Source: Vibrio breoganii (lineage in GTDB: Bacteria > Pseudomonadota > Gammaproteobacteria > Enterobacterales > Vibrionaceae). Taken from it: 64,000 nt of DNA. A program made the position numbers and the translations under genes. The first letter of the stretch is position 1; each line of letters starts with the position of its first letter. Under the pieces are notes generated by a model, which was not told where the DNA came from, made no database searches, and saw only the letters and a program-made list of their open reading frames with translations. Below are positions 27,392 through 35,958 of this stretch, piece after piece. The DNA lies in assembly GCF_001677275.1 (NCBI RefSeq), contig NZ_CP016178.1, forward strand, positions 806,001 through 870,000, written 5' to 3'.

Positions 27392-28909
27392 TCAATCATC
27401 TTCGTTGTGCAGATCGCTCCACATTTGTGCACACTTAATTGCCCGCTTCCAGCCGGCATATCGCTTGGTTCTTTTTTCATCGTCACACACAGGGTTATAA
27501 CGAGTTTCAATCTTAGATCTCGCCTCAAGTTCAGATAGGTCTTTCCAATACCCTACTGCAAGTCCCGCTAAGAAGGCGGCACCTAACGCCGTTACCTCTG
27601 TAATTTGTGGTCTTTGTACCTCACAATCCAAAATATCTGATTGGAACTGCATCAAGAAATTGTTCTTTGAGGCCCCGCCATCGACTCGAAGTTCGTGCAT
27701 CTTAATATTTGCATCCGCTTGCATCGCCTGAATGACATCAGAGGCTTGATAGGCAATGCTCTCTAACGTAGCCCTAACGATATGCTCGGCGCTGGTACCT
27801 CGCGTTAATCCAACCATAGTCCCTCGGGCATAAGGGTCCCAATAGGGTGCACCAAGGCCGGTAAACGCAGGCACCACATAGACTCCTTCAGACGAGTCCA
27901 CCTTGTTGGCAAAATACTCAGAATCCTTGGATTCGTTTAGCAGTCTTAGTTCATCTCTGAGCCACTGCACCGAAGCGCCTGCCATGAACACAGCCCCTTC
28001 CAGCGCATAGCAAGGCTCTCCCTGCGCATTGCATGCGAGTGTGGTAAGCAATCCATGTTTTGAGTTTACCTTGGTTTGCCCCGTATTCATCAACAGGAAA
28101 CAGCCTGTTCCGTAGGTGTTCTTAGCTTGCCCTGGTTCTACGCTGCAATGACCAAAGAGCGCCGCTTGCTGATCACCGGCTATACCCGCAACCGGGATCT
28201 TCAATCCTCCGTCTTCACCAATGCAGGTCTCTCCAAATAGACCAGAAGAGGGTTTAACCTCGGGTAGCATGGACCTAGGAATATCCAGCAACTCCAAAAT
28301 CTTCTCATCCCACTCAAGGTTGTTGATGTTGAACATCATGGTGCGCGAGGCGTTGGTATGATCGGTGGCATGCACCTTGCCGTGTGTTAGCTTCCACAAT
28401 AGCCAAGTATCGACGGTCCCAAACAGCAATTTCCCCTTGTCAGCAAGCTCCCTTGCTCCGGGAACATTATCCAGAATCCACTTTATCTTGGTCGCCGAGA
28501 AGTAAGGGTCTAGTACCAAGCCTGTGGCTTGCTGTATGTACTCCTCCCAACCTTGTTCTTTATACTTTTCACACATTTGGCTTGTACGACGGCACTGCCA
28601 CACTATCGCATTATAGACAGGCTTACCCGTCTCTTTATTCCACACTACAGTGGTTTCGCGCTGGTTGGTAATGCCAATCGCTGCTACTTGTTCCGCTTTA
28701 ATAGAGAGCTTGTCGAGTACATCGATGAGCGTAGATCGCTGTGATGAATAGATTTCCAGCGGATCATGTTCAACCCAACCCGCTTCCGGGTAATACTGAG
28801 TGAATTCACGCTGTGAGGTCGCAATGATATTTGCTTGAGCATCAAAGACTACCGCTCTTGAGCTAGTAGTTCCTTGGTCGAGGGCAACAATGTAAGAGCC
28901 TGTGGCCAT
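27392..28909 (-). CDS. glpK: Glycerol kinase
   Basis: FGGY-family kinase that phosphorylates glycerol to sn-glycerol 3-phosphate. From [20 protein letters not shown] at 28909 (AGGAAA upstream) it is 505 residues, the usual size. FGGY motifs are the N-terminal phosphate loop [18 protein letters not shown], and the C-terminal [18 protein letters not shown]. An extra in-frame start at 28930 is disfavoured. No glpF or glpD is adjacent, so glpK stands alone here. Confidence 0.97.
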   Translation of the reverse strand: MATGSYIVALDQGTTSSRAVVFDAQANIIATSQREFTQYYPEAGWVEHDPLEIYSSQRSTLIDVLDKLSIKAEQVAAIGITNQRETTVVWNKETGKPVYNAIVWQCRRTSQMCEKYKEQGWEEYIQQATGLVLDPYFSATKIKWILDNVPGARELADKGKLLFGTVDTWLLWKLTHGKVHATDHTNASRTMMFNINNLEWDEKILELLDIPRSMLPEVKPSSGLFGETCIGEDGGLKIPVAGIAGDQQAALFGHCSVEPGQAKNTYGTGCFLLMNTGQTKVNSKHGLLTTLACNAQGEPCYALEGAVFMAGASVQWLRDELRLLNESKDSEYFANKVDSSEGVYVVPAFTGLGAPYWDPYARGTMVGLTRGTSAEHIVRATLESIAYQASDVIQAMQADANIKMHELRVDGGASKNNFLMQFQSDILDCEVQRPQITEVTALGAAFLAGLAVGYWKDLSELEARSKIETRYNPVCDDEKRTKRYAGWKRAIKCAQMWSDLHNEDD

Positions 28910-29182
28910 GGGGTTTCCTATCAATACCAAATAGATTAACTATAGATTGTGTAGTTAGGTTGGCACAAAACGAGAATTGTTTGTGTGATTCATATTAGAA
29001 CTTCATTAACCCAAACCGACCGTTAATTGCACCAAAATTGATCGCATGCACTAAATGGCCATTCATATTGGTGCATTACTTGAATTTCACCAGTCAAAAG
29101 CTATAACAAACAAGGGCTTGTAATATGGCTTAGTTATTGCACATTACTAGTACCCCCATAAAAATAACAAGGAAGTGTCGCA

Positions 29183-30400
29183 ATGCAAGATACATTAACC
29201 GTCATTTTGGCTGGTGGAATGGGCTCCCGCCTCGCACCGTTGACTCAAGATAGGGCAAAGCCTGCTGTGCCCTTTGGTGGAAAATATCGAATCATCGATT
29301 TCACCCTGAGCAACTGTCTGCACTCTGGACTCCGTCGCCTTCTCGTTCTCACCCAATACAAATCTCATTCACTACAAAAACACTTGCGTGATGGATGGTC
29401 GATCTTTAACCCTGAGCTAGGTGAATACATCACCGCTGTTCCCCCACAAATGCGTAAGGGAGAAACTTGGTACGAAGGCACCGCTGATGCTATCTATCAA
29501 AATCTATGGTTGCTCTCTCGCAGTGAAGCAAAGCATGTTGTCGTGCTGTCCGGCGACCACATCTATCGTATGGACTACAAACCCATGCTGAAACAACATA
29601 AAGAAACGGGCGCTGCGCTGACTATCGCGTGTATGGAGGTGCCTGTTGAAGAAGCCAGTGCATTTGGCGTAATGGATACTGCTCCCAACAATCAAATTAT
29701 CTCCTTTTTAGAAAAGCCATCTGATCCCCCTACTCTGGCTGATGACCCTACTAAAAGTTTGGCTTCGATGGGTATCTATATTTTTAGTATGGATGCACTA
29801 GTAGAAGCGCTAGAGGAAGACGCCGCTATTGATACTTCTAGCCACGATTTTGGCCACGATATCATTCCAAAGCTGATTGATACTGAGGGCGTTTATGCAC
29901 ATCGCTTTGGCTGCGAAGAGGGCCGCGTCTCTCAAGATGCGTATTGGAGAGATGTGGGTACTATCGACTCTTTCTATCAAGCCAATATGGATTTACTGGA
30001 TCCGGTGCCGCCTATCGACCTGTATCAAGACGATTGGGGTATTCGCTCCTACGAGCGTCAACGTCCGCCATCAAGAACCGTACCTTCAGTAACAGGTAAT
30101 CAAGGCATCTCCATTAACTCTATTGTGGCCAATGGCGTTGTGATTAGCGGTGGTTCCGTTCAGCGTTCTATTCTGTCGTCTAATGTCAAAGTGGGTGACG
30201 GTGCGACCATAATTAACAGTATTTTGTTTGATGAAGTAAAAATCGGCGAACACTGTGAATTGCAAAACTGCATTATAGACAAGCACGTTGTTGTACCTGA
30301 TGGTACAAGGATTGGTTATGACGCAGAGCTCGATAGAGAGCGATTTACTATTTCAGAGCAAGGTATTGTCGTTGTACCCGAGGGCTATCTCTTCGAATAA
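29183..30400 (+). CDS. glgC: Glucose-1-phosphate adenylyltransferase
   Basis: A 405-residue enzyme that makes ADP-glucose, the first committed step of glycogen synthesis. The N-terminal ILAGGMGSRLAPLT and AKPAVPFGGKYRIIDFTLSNC are the nucleotide-binding signature, and the C-terminal part has a left-handed beta-helix (hexapeptide repeats such as GVVISGGSVQRSILSSNVKVGDGA). AAGGAAG precedes the ATG. The other glg genes are not in the window; a stand-alone CBM48 protein lies 27 kb away. Confidence 0.96.
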   Translation: MQDTLTVILAGGMGSRLAPLTQDRAKPAVPFGGKYRIIDFTLSNCLHSGLRRLLVLTQYKSHSLQKHLRDGWSIFNPELGEYITAVPPQMRKGETWYEGTADAIYQNLWLLSRSEAKHVVVLSGDHIYRMDYKPMLKQHKETGAALTIACMEVPVEEASAFGVMDTAPNNQIISFLEKPSDPPTLADDPTKSLASMGIYIFSMDALVEALEEDAAIDTSSHDFGHDIIPKLIDTEGVYAHRFGCEEGRVSQDAYWRDVGTIDSFYQANMDLLDPVPPIDLYQDDWGIRSYERQRPPSRTVPSVTGNQGISINSIVANGVVISGGSVQRSILSSNVKVGDGATIINSILFDEVKIGEHCELQNCIIDKHVVVPDGTRIGYDAELDRERFTISEQGIVVVPEGYLFE

Positions 30401-30403
30401 CGA

Positions 30404-30757
30404 TTACCATATCAGGCCTTGGGGATCTTGCTCTACTTCTTCAAATAACTGATGCAGTTGATTCCCAAGACGCTCGATTGATGGGTGGGTATGCCACCCT
30501 TCAAACATTTCATATTGGTCTCTATGTGCCACCAAAAGCGTCCATTTCTCATCACGCAGAAGTATTTTCGCTACTAGATATCGATAATCAGCATGTTTAG
30601 AATCGAGTTTAAACTGAGAGTGATAAAACTGAATTCCGTTTTCAACCAATTCAAATTCCGCCTTTCCTAGATCGACACTCACACTATGATTGCGTGAATG
30701 GCATGCATCAGAGGCAAATTTTACTAATTGGTGCTGCTCTAATTCAGATAACTCCAT
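30404..30757 (-). CDS. DUF3024 family protein
   Basis: A 117-residue protein whose later part (DYRYLVAKILLRDEKWTLLVAHRDQYEMF and the end EVEQDPQGLIW) follows the DUF3024 pattern, which typically ends with a DPxGxFW-like motif. The function of the family is unknown. No signal peptide. It converges on glgC, only three bases from the glgC stop, and its promoter lies beside that of the PstS-like gene. Confidence 0.65.
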   Translation of the reverse strand: MELSELEQHQLVKFASDACHSRNHSVSVDLGKAEFELVENGIQFYHSQFKLDSKHADYRYLVAKILLRDEKWTLLVAHRDQYEMFEGWHTHPSIERLGNQLHQLFEEVEQDPQGLIW

Positions 30758-30832
30758 CTAATACCTCATCTTTTTTTATCCTGATCTTCTAAACTAGTTA
30801 ATACGGCATGAAGTGATGCAGATTCTCCATTT

Positions 30833-30851
30833 GTGTCACAGTTCTGTAACA
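30833..30851. promoter_or_regulatory. Candidate Pho box upstream of the PstS-like gene
   Basis: GTGTCACA and CTGTAACA are two direct half-sites with 11-base phase, similar to the PhoB pair (CTGTCAT...CTGTCAC). The same bases also form an inverted repeat, TGTGTCACAG and CTGTAACACA. The gene downstream encodes a phosphate-binding-like protein, which makes PhoB control plausible. Confidence 0.45.
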
Positions 30852-30905
30852 CAACCGTCTTACTCTGTTGCGATAGATACAATTATAGTTTGAAGAAGGA
30901 AACTT

Positions 30906-31730
30906 ATGTTTAGGGTGATTCTCACGGCACTGATGTGTCTGACACTTGGTACAGTTAAAGCAAATGCAGCACAAATCAACGTTAGCGGTTCAACTTCCGT
31001 TGCGCGTGTAATGGATATCTTAGCTGAGAATTTTAATAAGACTCACAGCGATACGTTTATTGCGGTTCAAGGTGTGGGTTCTACGGCAGGTGTTGCGTTG
31101 GTGAGAAACGACGTAGCAGAAATCGGTATGAGTTCACGCATGCTAACTGAGCGTGAGTATAAAGATAACCTTATTGTTAAGCAGTTTGCGTACGATGGAC
31201 TTGCAGTAGTGGTCAATCAGCAAAATGCGGTGCAAAACATCACTCGCGATCAACTTTACAAGATCTACACCGGAAAAATCACCAACTGGAAAGAATTAGG
31301 TGGGGACGACAGAGCGATTGCAGTGGTCACTCGCGAGGTATCATCTGGTTCTCGATATGCGTTTGAAGACCAAGTTGGTTTGTCTCGAGTTCTAAATGAC
31401 CGCCGAGTGTCAACGATTAGCCCGTCTGCACTTGTGGTAAGCACCAATAGCATGATGAAAACACTCATCAGTGACAATCAGCAAGCCATTGGCTTTATTA
31501 GCATGGGCTCTATCGATGCCTCTGTTAAGCCCCTCAATTTTGAAGGCGTCGTCCCAAACTCAGTAAACCTACTGAACAAAGAGTACGACCTAGCCCGTCC
31601 ATTCCTGATCTTCTACCACCAAGATCTTGAAGACAAAACGGCACTGAAGTTCGCTCAATATGTTACTTCAAAAGAAGCGCGTTCAATCATTGAGAATCAA
31701 GGTTACACGCCTTATGAAGACCAAGATTAA
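30906..31730 (+). CDS. PstS-like phosphate-binding protein
   Basis: A 274-residue periplasmic protein with signal peptide (MFRVILTALMCLTLGTVKANAA). The mature part starts QINVSGSTSVARVMDILAENF and has VGSTAGVALVRND, GMSSRMLTERE and REVSSGSRYAFED, the phosphate-binding loops of the PstS family. It presumably captures phosphate for an ABC importer, but no pstCAB genes are adjacent, so it is an orphan. The possible Pho box at 30833-30851 supports a phosphate-starvation role. A terminator follows. Confidence 0.85.
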   Translation: MFRVILTALMCLTLGTVKANAAQINVSGSTSVARVMDILAENFNKTHSDTFIAVQGVGSTAGVALVRNDVAEIGMSSRMLTEREYKDNLIVKQFAYDGLAVVVNQQNAVQNITRDQLYKIYTGKITNWKELGGDDRAIAVVTREVSSGSRYAFEDQVGLSRVLNDRRVSTISPSALVVSTNSMMKTLISDNQQAIGFISMGSIDASVKPLNFEGVVPNSVNLLNKEYDLARPFLIFYHQDLEDKTALKFAQYVTSKEARSIIENQGYTPYEDQD

Positions 31731-31757
31731 GAATAAAATTAAACAACGCACATAAAC

Positions 31758-31790
31758 GAAAGAGGCCAAGCTTATAGCTTGGCCTCTTTC
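31758..31790. terminator. Terminator after the PstS-like gene
   Basis: GAAAGAGGCCAAGC (31758-31771) pairs perfectly with GCTTGGCCTCTTTC (31777-31790). It also faces the convergent MaoC gene. Confidence 0.93.
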
Positions 31791-31816
31791 TTTAGAATTG
31801 TAATCGAACTAAATAA

Positions 31817-32503
31817 CTAGAAGTACAATCGAATCACAGACTCGGCGACACAAGCGGGCCTGCGAACCCCTTCGATCTCAACCTTCAGTTCACGAGTGAT
31901 TTCCAAACCCTTCTGAATAGGAACCACTTTTACCAAACTACTGCGAGCGCGAATATTGCTACCGACTCGAACTGGGTAAGGGAAGCGAACGCTGTTCATC
32001 CCCATATTGACCGTCACTTTCGCTGTAGGGAACAACGGCTTGTCTGGATCGACAGCATCAGATAAACGCGGTAATAGCGCTAAGGTTAAAAAACCATGGG
32101 CAATAGTCGTCTTAAATGGTGACTCTTGCTCTGCTCTATCAGGATCAGTGTGAATCCATTGCATGTCTTCAGTCACTTTACCAAACGCATCAACACGCTC
32201 TTGGTCAATGCTAAACCACTCGCCAATATGGAGCTCTTCACCAATTTTTGCAGAAAGCTCAATGTACAAAGCCTCCGCTTCCGGCTTCATCTCAATGGTA
32301 TCTTTAACTGGGTTTTCTACTTCTTCATTGACTGCAGGCTTATGAAAGTCTCTACCCCAAGAGCGGAAAAGGTGCTGTGCGTGCGCACGGTTCACCAACT
32401 CACTCCAATATTCTCGAAGTGATGGGGACATCCTATCCATAAACTCCATATGGTGTCTCGTAAGATTGCCACGTTTGTGTTTAAGAATATCAACAACTTT
32501 CAT
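31817..32503 (-). CDS. MaoC-like (R)-specific enoyl-CoA hydratase family protein
   Basis: A 228-residue protein. The N-terminal 80 residues are unassigned, then the hot-dog MaoC domain begins at IGEWFSIDQERVDAFGKVTEDMQWIHTDPDRAEQE, holding the catalytic Asp and His (D-x4-H), and continues SPFKTTIAHGFLTLAL. Such proteins hydrate trans-2-enoyl-CoA to (R)-3-hydroxyacyl-CoA, for example in polyhydroxyalkanoate or fatty-acid metabolism. No pha genes are adjacent. Confidence 0.9.
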   Translation of the reverse strand: MKVVDILKHKRGNLTRHHMEFMDRMSPSLREYWSELVNRAHAQHLFRSWGRDFHKPAVNEEVENPVKDTIEMKPEAEALYIELSAKIGEELHIGEWFSIDQERVDAFGKVTEDMQWIHTDPDRAEQESPFKTTIAHGFLTLALLPRLSDAVDPDKPLFPTAKVTVNMGMNSVRFPYPVRVGSNIRARSSLVKVVPIQKGLEITRELKVEIEGVRRPACVAESVIRLYF

Positions 32504-32659
32504 GCATGCTCCAGTGAAGCTTTAAATAGCCATAACGCGCCAAGTTTGAACTAAATCACACTTTAACTCAACATGTGATTGTCCACTCAGCAGTAAAATA
32601 CCAATAAAAACTGCAATTTACCCCTAATTATGCACACCTTTCACCCAGTATTGAAATAA

Positions 32660-33352
32660 TTATGAAACACAACTGATGTAAATGAAACTAGGATTTTTAC
32701 TTAATCTTTCATAGGTTTCCGGGCTTATATGGGCGATTGCAGGTGAAGGCGTTCCCTCAGAAACCGCTGAGACTAAAAAGCCAGCGGCAAATATAGCGCC
32801 AAATAGGTCTTGCAGGCTTCTGCGATAAAAACTCACCTTTACTGGTTCGCCTATGGTGTCCCACTCTTCGCTTATACGCTCAATAGCAAAATAGTTACCA
32901 CTTGGAGAAGACTCAGAATCATTCATTGGATGATGCGTAGAAAAGAGGAAGCGGCCACCGGGCTTCAACACGCGCTTCACTTCTTTGAACAATGAGGTGA
33001 GATCTTCTAGGTAGTGAATGACCAGTGGCGCAATCACCCAATCGTAAATGCTGTCGTCTTCGCTGGGTAACCCCTCACTAAGATCTTGGGCGTAGGCATG
33101 AAACGGCGTTGCGTTCGCCTTCGCTAGTTCAACCATCTCTTCAGACAAATCCACACAGGTGACAATGCCACCTCTGGCCTGAATCTCTTTTGCGTGCTCT
33201 CCCGAGCCACAGCCTAAATCGAGTATCTTTTGCTGTGGCTTAACCTCCATTAACGCCAAAATAGAAGGTCTTTCCAATAAGGCGTTATAGATATTGTTCT
33301 GTACAACGCTCGCATATTGGTCTGCGAACTTGGTATACATAGGGTTGCTCAC
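32660..33352 (-). CDS. Class I SAM-dependent methyltransferase
   Basis: A 230-residue Rossmann-fold enzyme with motif I ILDLGCGSGEHAKEI, motif II-like TCVDLSEEMVELA and IYDWVIAPLVIHYLEDL, as in the Methyltransf_11 family (UbiE-like small-molecule or lipid methylases). The substrate is unknown. The ATG is at 33350-33352. It follows the Lon-like protease gene by only four bases on the same strand, so the two are likely one transcript. Confidence 0.88.
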   Translation of the reverse strand: MSNPMYTKFADQYASVVQNNIYNALLERPSILALMEVKPQQKILDLGCGSGEHAKEIQARGGIVTCVDLSEEMVELAKANATPFHAYAQDLSEGLPSEDDSIYDWVIAPLVIHYLEDLTSLFKEVKRVLKPGGRFLFSTHHPMNDSESSPSGNYFAIERISEEWDTIGEPVKVSFYRRSLQDLFGAIFAAGFLVSAVSEGTPSPAIAHISPETYERLSKNPSFIYISCVS

Positions 33353-33356
33353 GGTT

Positions 33357-35717
33357 TTACTTCCTCAAAGAATTTAACTTGGCCTGCGCAATACCATAAA
33401 TGGTATCGATAGGATAACTCCCTTCATCCGTAGGAATACCCGCATCCTTGCCAGTAAATAATTTGATGGCTTCAGAGACGTGCTCTATCGCCCAAATATG
33501 AAATTCCCCCTTCTCTACTGCTTCGACAATATCAAAGCGCAACATAAGGTTCTGAACATTCGATTTAGGAATAATCACCCCTTGGGCTGAGCTTCTTCCC
33601 TTTATCTTACACACATCAAAGAAGCCTTCGATCTTCTCATTAACCCCGCCGATAGGTTGTGCCTCTCCAAACTGATTCATCGAACCAGTAATTGCGATAT
33701 CTTGACGATTAGCTTGCTTGGAGAACGCCGAAACGACAGCACAGAACTCGGCCATACTGGCGCTATCACCATCAACGCCGCCATAAGATTGCTCAAAGGT
33801 GATATTGGTGGTCAGTGGGATCTTGGCCGTCTTACCAAATACGGAAGACAGGTATGCCGTTAAAATCATCACCCCCTTAGAGTGAATACTTCCTCCAAGG
33901 TCGACATTACGCTCGATGTCGATAACCTCACCACTACCGTAAGAGGTCGTCGCAGTAATCCGATTTGGCGCACCAAACATGTGATCGCTAGTGCTTAGCA
34001 CAGATAAGGCATTCACCTGCCCTACCGCTTCACCGTGTGTATGAATGAGTGTCGTGCCATTAACAAAGGTTTCCATTACGCTTTCTTGCAACCGACTGAC
34101 CCTAGACAGTTGATTTAACAAGGCTTTTTCAACGTGGGTGGCTCGAATAATATTGGCTCTCGCGGATCTTGCTATGTAATTAGCTTCGCGAAGAAGATTG
34201 GCAATATTGGCTGAGTGCAATGAGATTTTATTCTGATCGCCTGCTCGTCTTGAGCTGTGTTCAATAATTCGCGCTATGGCTTTTTTATCACAATGCAGCA
34301 GCTTGTTATCGTGAACAATGCTCGAAATAAAGCGGGTGTAATGAAGCTCAGAGTCGGTATCACGCTTCATTTCATCTTCGAAATCTGCGGTGACTCTAAA
34401 TAGCTCAGCAAACTCAGGATCGTAGTGCTGCAACAGCTGATAGGTTCGATAATCCCCAAACAGGATTATTTTCACATCGAGTGGGATTGGCTCAGGGTCA
34501 AGAGACACAGCGCCGGTCATGGTCACTTGTTTCTCAAGCGCCGTTAAGCTCAGTTCCCGAGAACGAAGTGCTCGCTTCAGACCATCCCATACATAAGGTT
34601 GCTCTAACACCTTAACCGCATCCATAAGCAGGACGCCGCCGTTGGCTTTGTGTAAAGCGCCAGGACGAATAAGTGAGAAGTCCGTAAATACCGTGCCTTT
34701 AAAGGTGGCCGTTTCCACATAGCCAAATAACGAGTGATAGTTAGGACTTTCTTCAACAATGATCGGTAGGTCGTCTTGGGGTTGAGAAACCAAGACATTG
34801 ACCTTATAGCGACGTGGCAGCTTCTTATCTAGTGATGCAGTCGCGATCTCGCCTTGCTCGTTACTCTCTTCAAGAAAGATGTCTACGTTTTCAACAATGT
34901 CTGCTTGCAGCTCTGCAAGGTGCTGTTTTACTTCAGGGTGTTTCTTATATTTTGCCTTTAACTCTTTGATAAAGTGACCAATAACATCCAGTGTCACATC
35001 AGAGTTTAACTTTTGAATTTTGTCTGAGTATTGCTCTTCCCACTCAGTAAGGTCACGGATGATGTGACGCAGCGAGATCTCAAGGGTATCAATGGTCTTC
35101 TCAAAATCTGCCTGGGTTTTCTTATCTAGCTGTTCAAAGGCTTCTTCTGTATATGGTTCTTCACCATCGAGAGCAACGAACTGGTAATCACCTTGAGTGG
35201 TAATAGAGAGGCTAATACTCTTCTCTTTTGCTTCTTTGGTTAGATGCTCCAAGGCGCTATTTTGTTTATTGGTTAACTGATTCTTTAGACGGTCAGCTCG
35301 GGAAAAATACATCTCGTTATCAAACGCTAATGGGATTGCCTTGAGCAGTTTGGTCATCAACTTCTCAATATCCGCGCGAAGGCTTTGCCCCACTCCACGC
35401 GGTAGTTTCAATACCTTAGGCACACGAACATCGTCAAAGTTGGCAACGTAGCACCAATCATAAAGCTCATGAAGATCAAAGGGATGGCGTTTTAGATAAC
35501 GCAGAATCATGGTGCGCTTACCCAACCCATTACGACCAATGGCGTAAATGTTGTAACCCTTTTCTCTTATAGACATAGCAAACTCAACCGCAGATTGTGC
35601 TCGCTCTTGGCCCACTATCTCATCAATAGGTGGGATATCTTTAGTGGATTTACATGCGAATGCGTCGAGATTAGCCTCTCGATAAAGCTCTTTAGACGAT
35701 AGAGAAGATGTAGCCAT
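33357..35717 (-). CDS. Lon-like ATP-dependent protease
   Basis: A protein of 786 residues from the ATG at 35715-35717, chosen because TTGAGGT precedes it. It has an N-terminal AAA region with a Walker A-like AIGRNGLGKRTM, an inserted helical region, and a C-terminal Lon (S16) proteolytic domain: Ser in GGVDGDSASMAEFCA, Lys in GGVNEKIEGFFDVCK. Unlike LonA it lacks the classical LonN substrate domain; it belongs to the LonB/YcbZ-like group. It degrades cytosolic proteins. The methyltransferase gene follows. Confidence 0.9.
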   Translation of the reverse strand: MATSSLSSKELYREANLDAFACKSTKDIPPIDEIVGQERAQSAVEFAMSIREKGYNIYAIGRNGLGKRTMILRYLKRHPFDLHELYDWCYVANFDDVRVPKVLKLPRGVGQSLRADIEKLMTKLLKAIPLAFDNEMYFSRADRLKNQLTNKQNSALEHLTKEAKEKSISLSITTQGDYQFVALDGEEPYTEEAFEQLDKKTQADFEKTIDTLEISLRHIIRDLTEWEEQYSDKIQKLNSDVTLDVIGHFIKELKAKYKKHPEVKQHLAELQADIVENVDIFLEESNEQGEIATASLDKKLPRRYKVNVLVSQPQDDLPIIVEESPNYHSLFGYVETATFKGTVFTDFSLIRPGALHKANGGVLLMDAVKVLEQPYVWDGLKRALRSRELSLTALEKQVTMTGAVSLDPEPIPLDVKIILFGDYRTYQLLQHYDPEFAELFRVTADFEDEMKRDTDSELHYTRFISSIVHDNKLLHCDKKAIARIIEHSSRRAGDQNKISLHSANIANLLREANYIARSARANIIRATHVEKALLNQLSRVSRLQESVMETFVNGTTLIHTHGEAVGQVNALSVLSTSDHMFGAPNRITATTSYGSGEVIDIERNVDLGGSIHSKGVMILTAYLSSVFGKTAKIPLTTNITFEQSYGGVDGDSASMAEFCAVVSAFSKQANRQDIAITGSMNQFGEAQPIGGVNEKIEGFFDVCKIKGRSSAQGVIIPKSNVQNLMLRFDIVEAVEKGEFHIWAIEHVSEAIKLFTGKDAGIPTDEGSYPIDTIYGIAQAKLNSLRK

Positions 35718-35958
35718 AGTCACCTCAATGTGAAAAATGGTGAATACAGAGATGGATTTACAAGTAATCGAATCTCTGGAGCGTGATATTGCGGGGACCT
35801 ACAGACTGGGTATCCAATCCCTTGTGATGCAATCAGTACTTTCAGTGTAATACTGTTTTGAAAGAGTTAGTGTGACAAATAAAGCTATTGGCCGACAAGC
35901 GGCCAATAGTTAATCAATTTACGACAAATTAGTTGAATATCTGCGTGTCACGACAGCA
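35718..35958. other. Intergenic between adhesin and Lon-like genes
   Basis: Holds the terminator hairpin at 35885-35909 and the upstream sequence of the Lon-like protease gene. No coding sequence is evident. Confidence 0.6.
35885..35909 (-). terminator. Terminator downstream of the giant adhesin gene
   Basis: CTATTGGCCG (35885-35894), loop ACAAG, CGGCCAATAG (35900-35909). The minus-strand reading is followed by CTTTATTT. It lies 50 bases beyond the adhesin stop. Confidence 0.85.

Noticed and set aside
28910..29182. CRP-type site between glpK and glgC
   Set aside because: Only a half-site (TGTGA) was found without a good second half.
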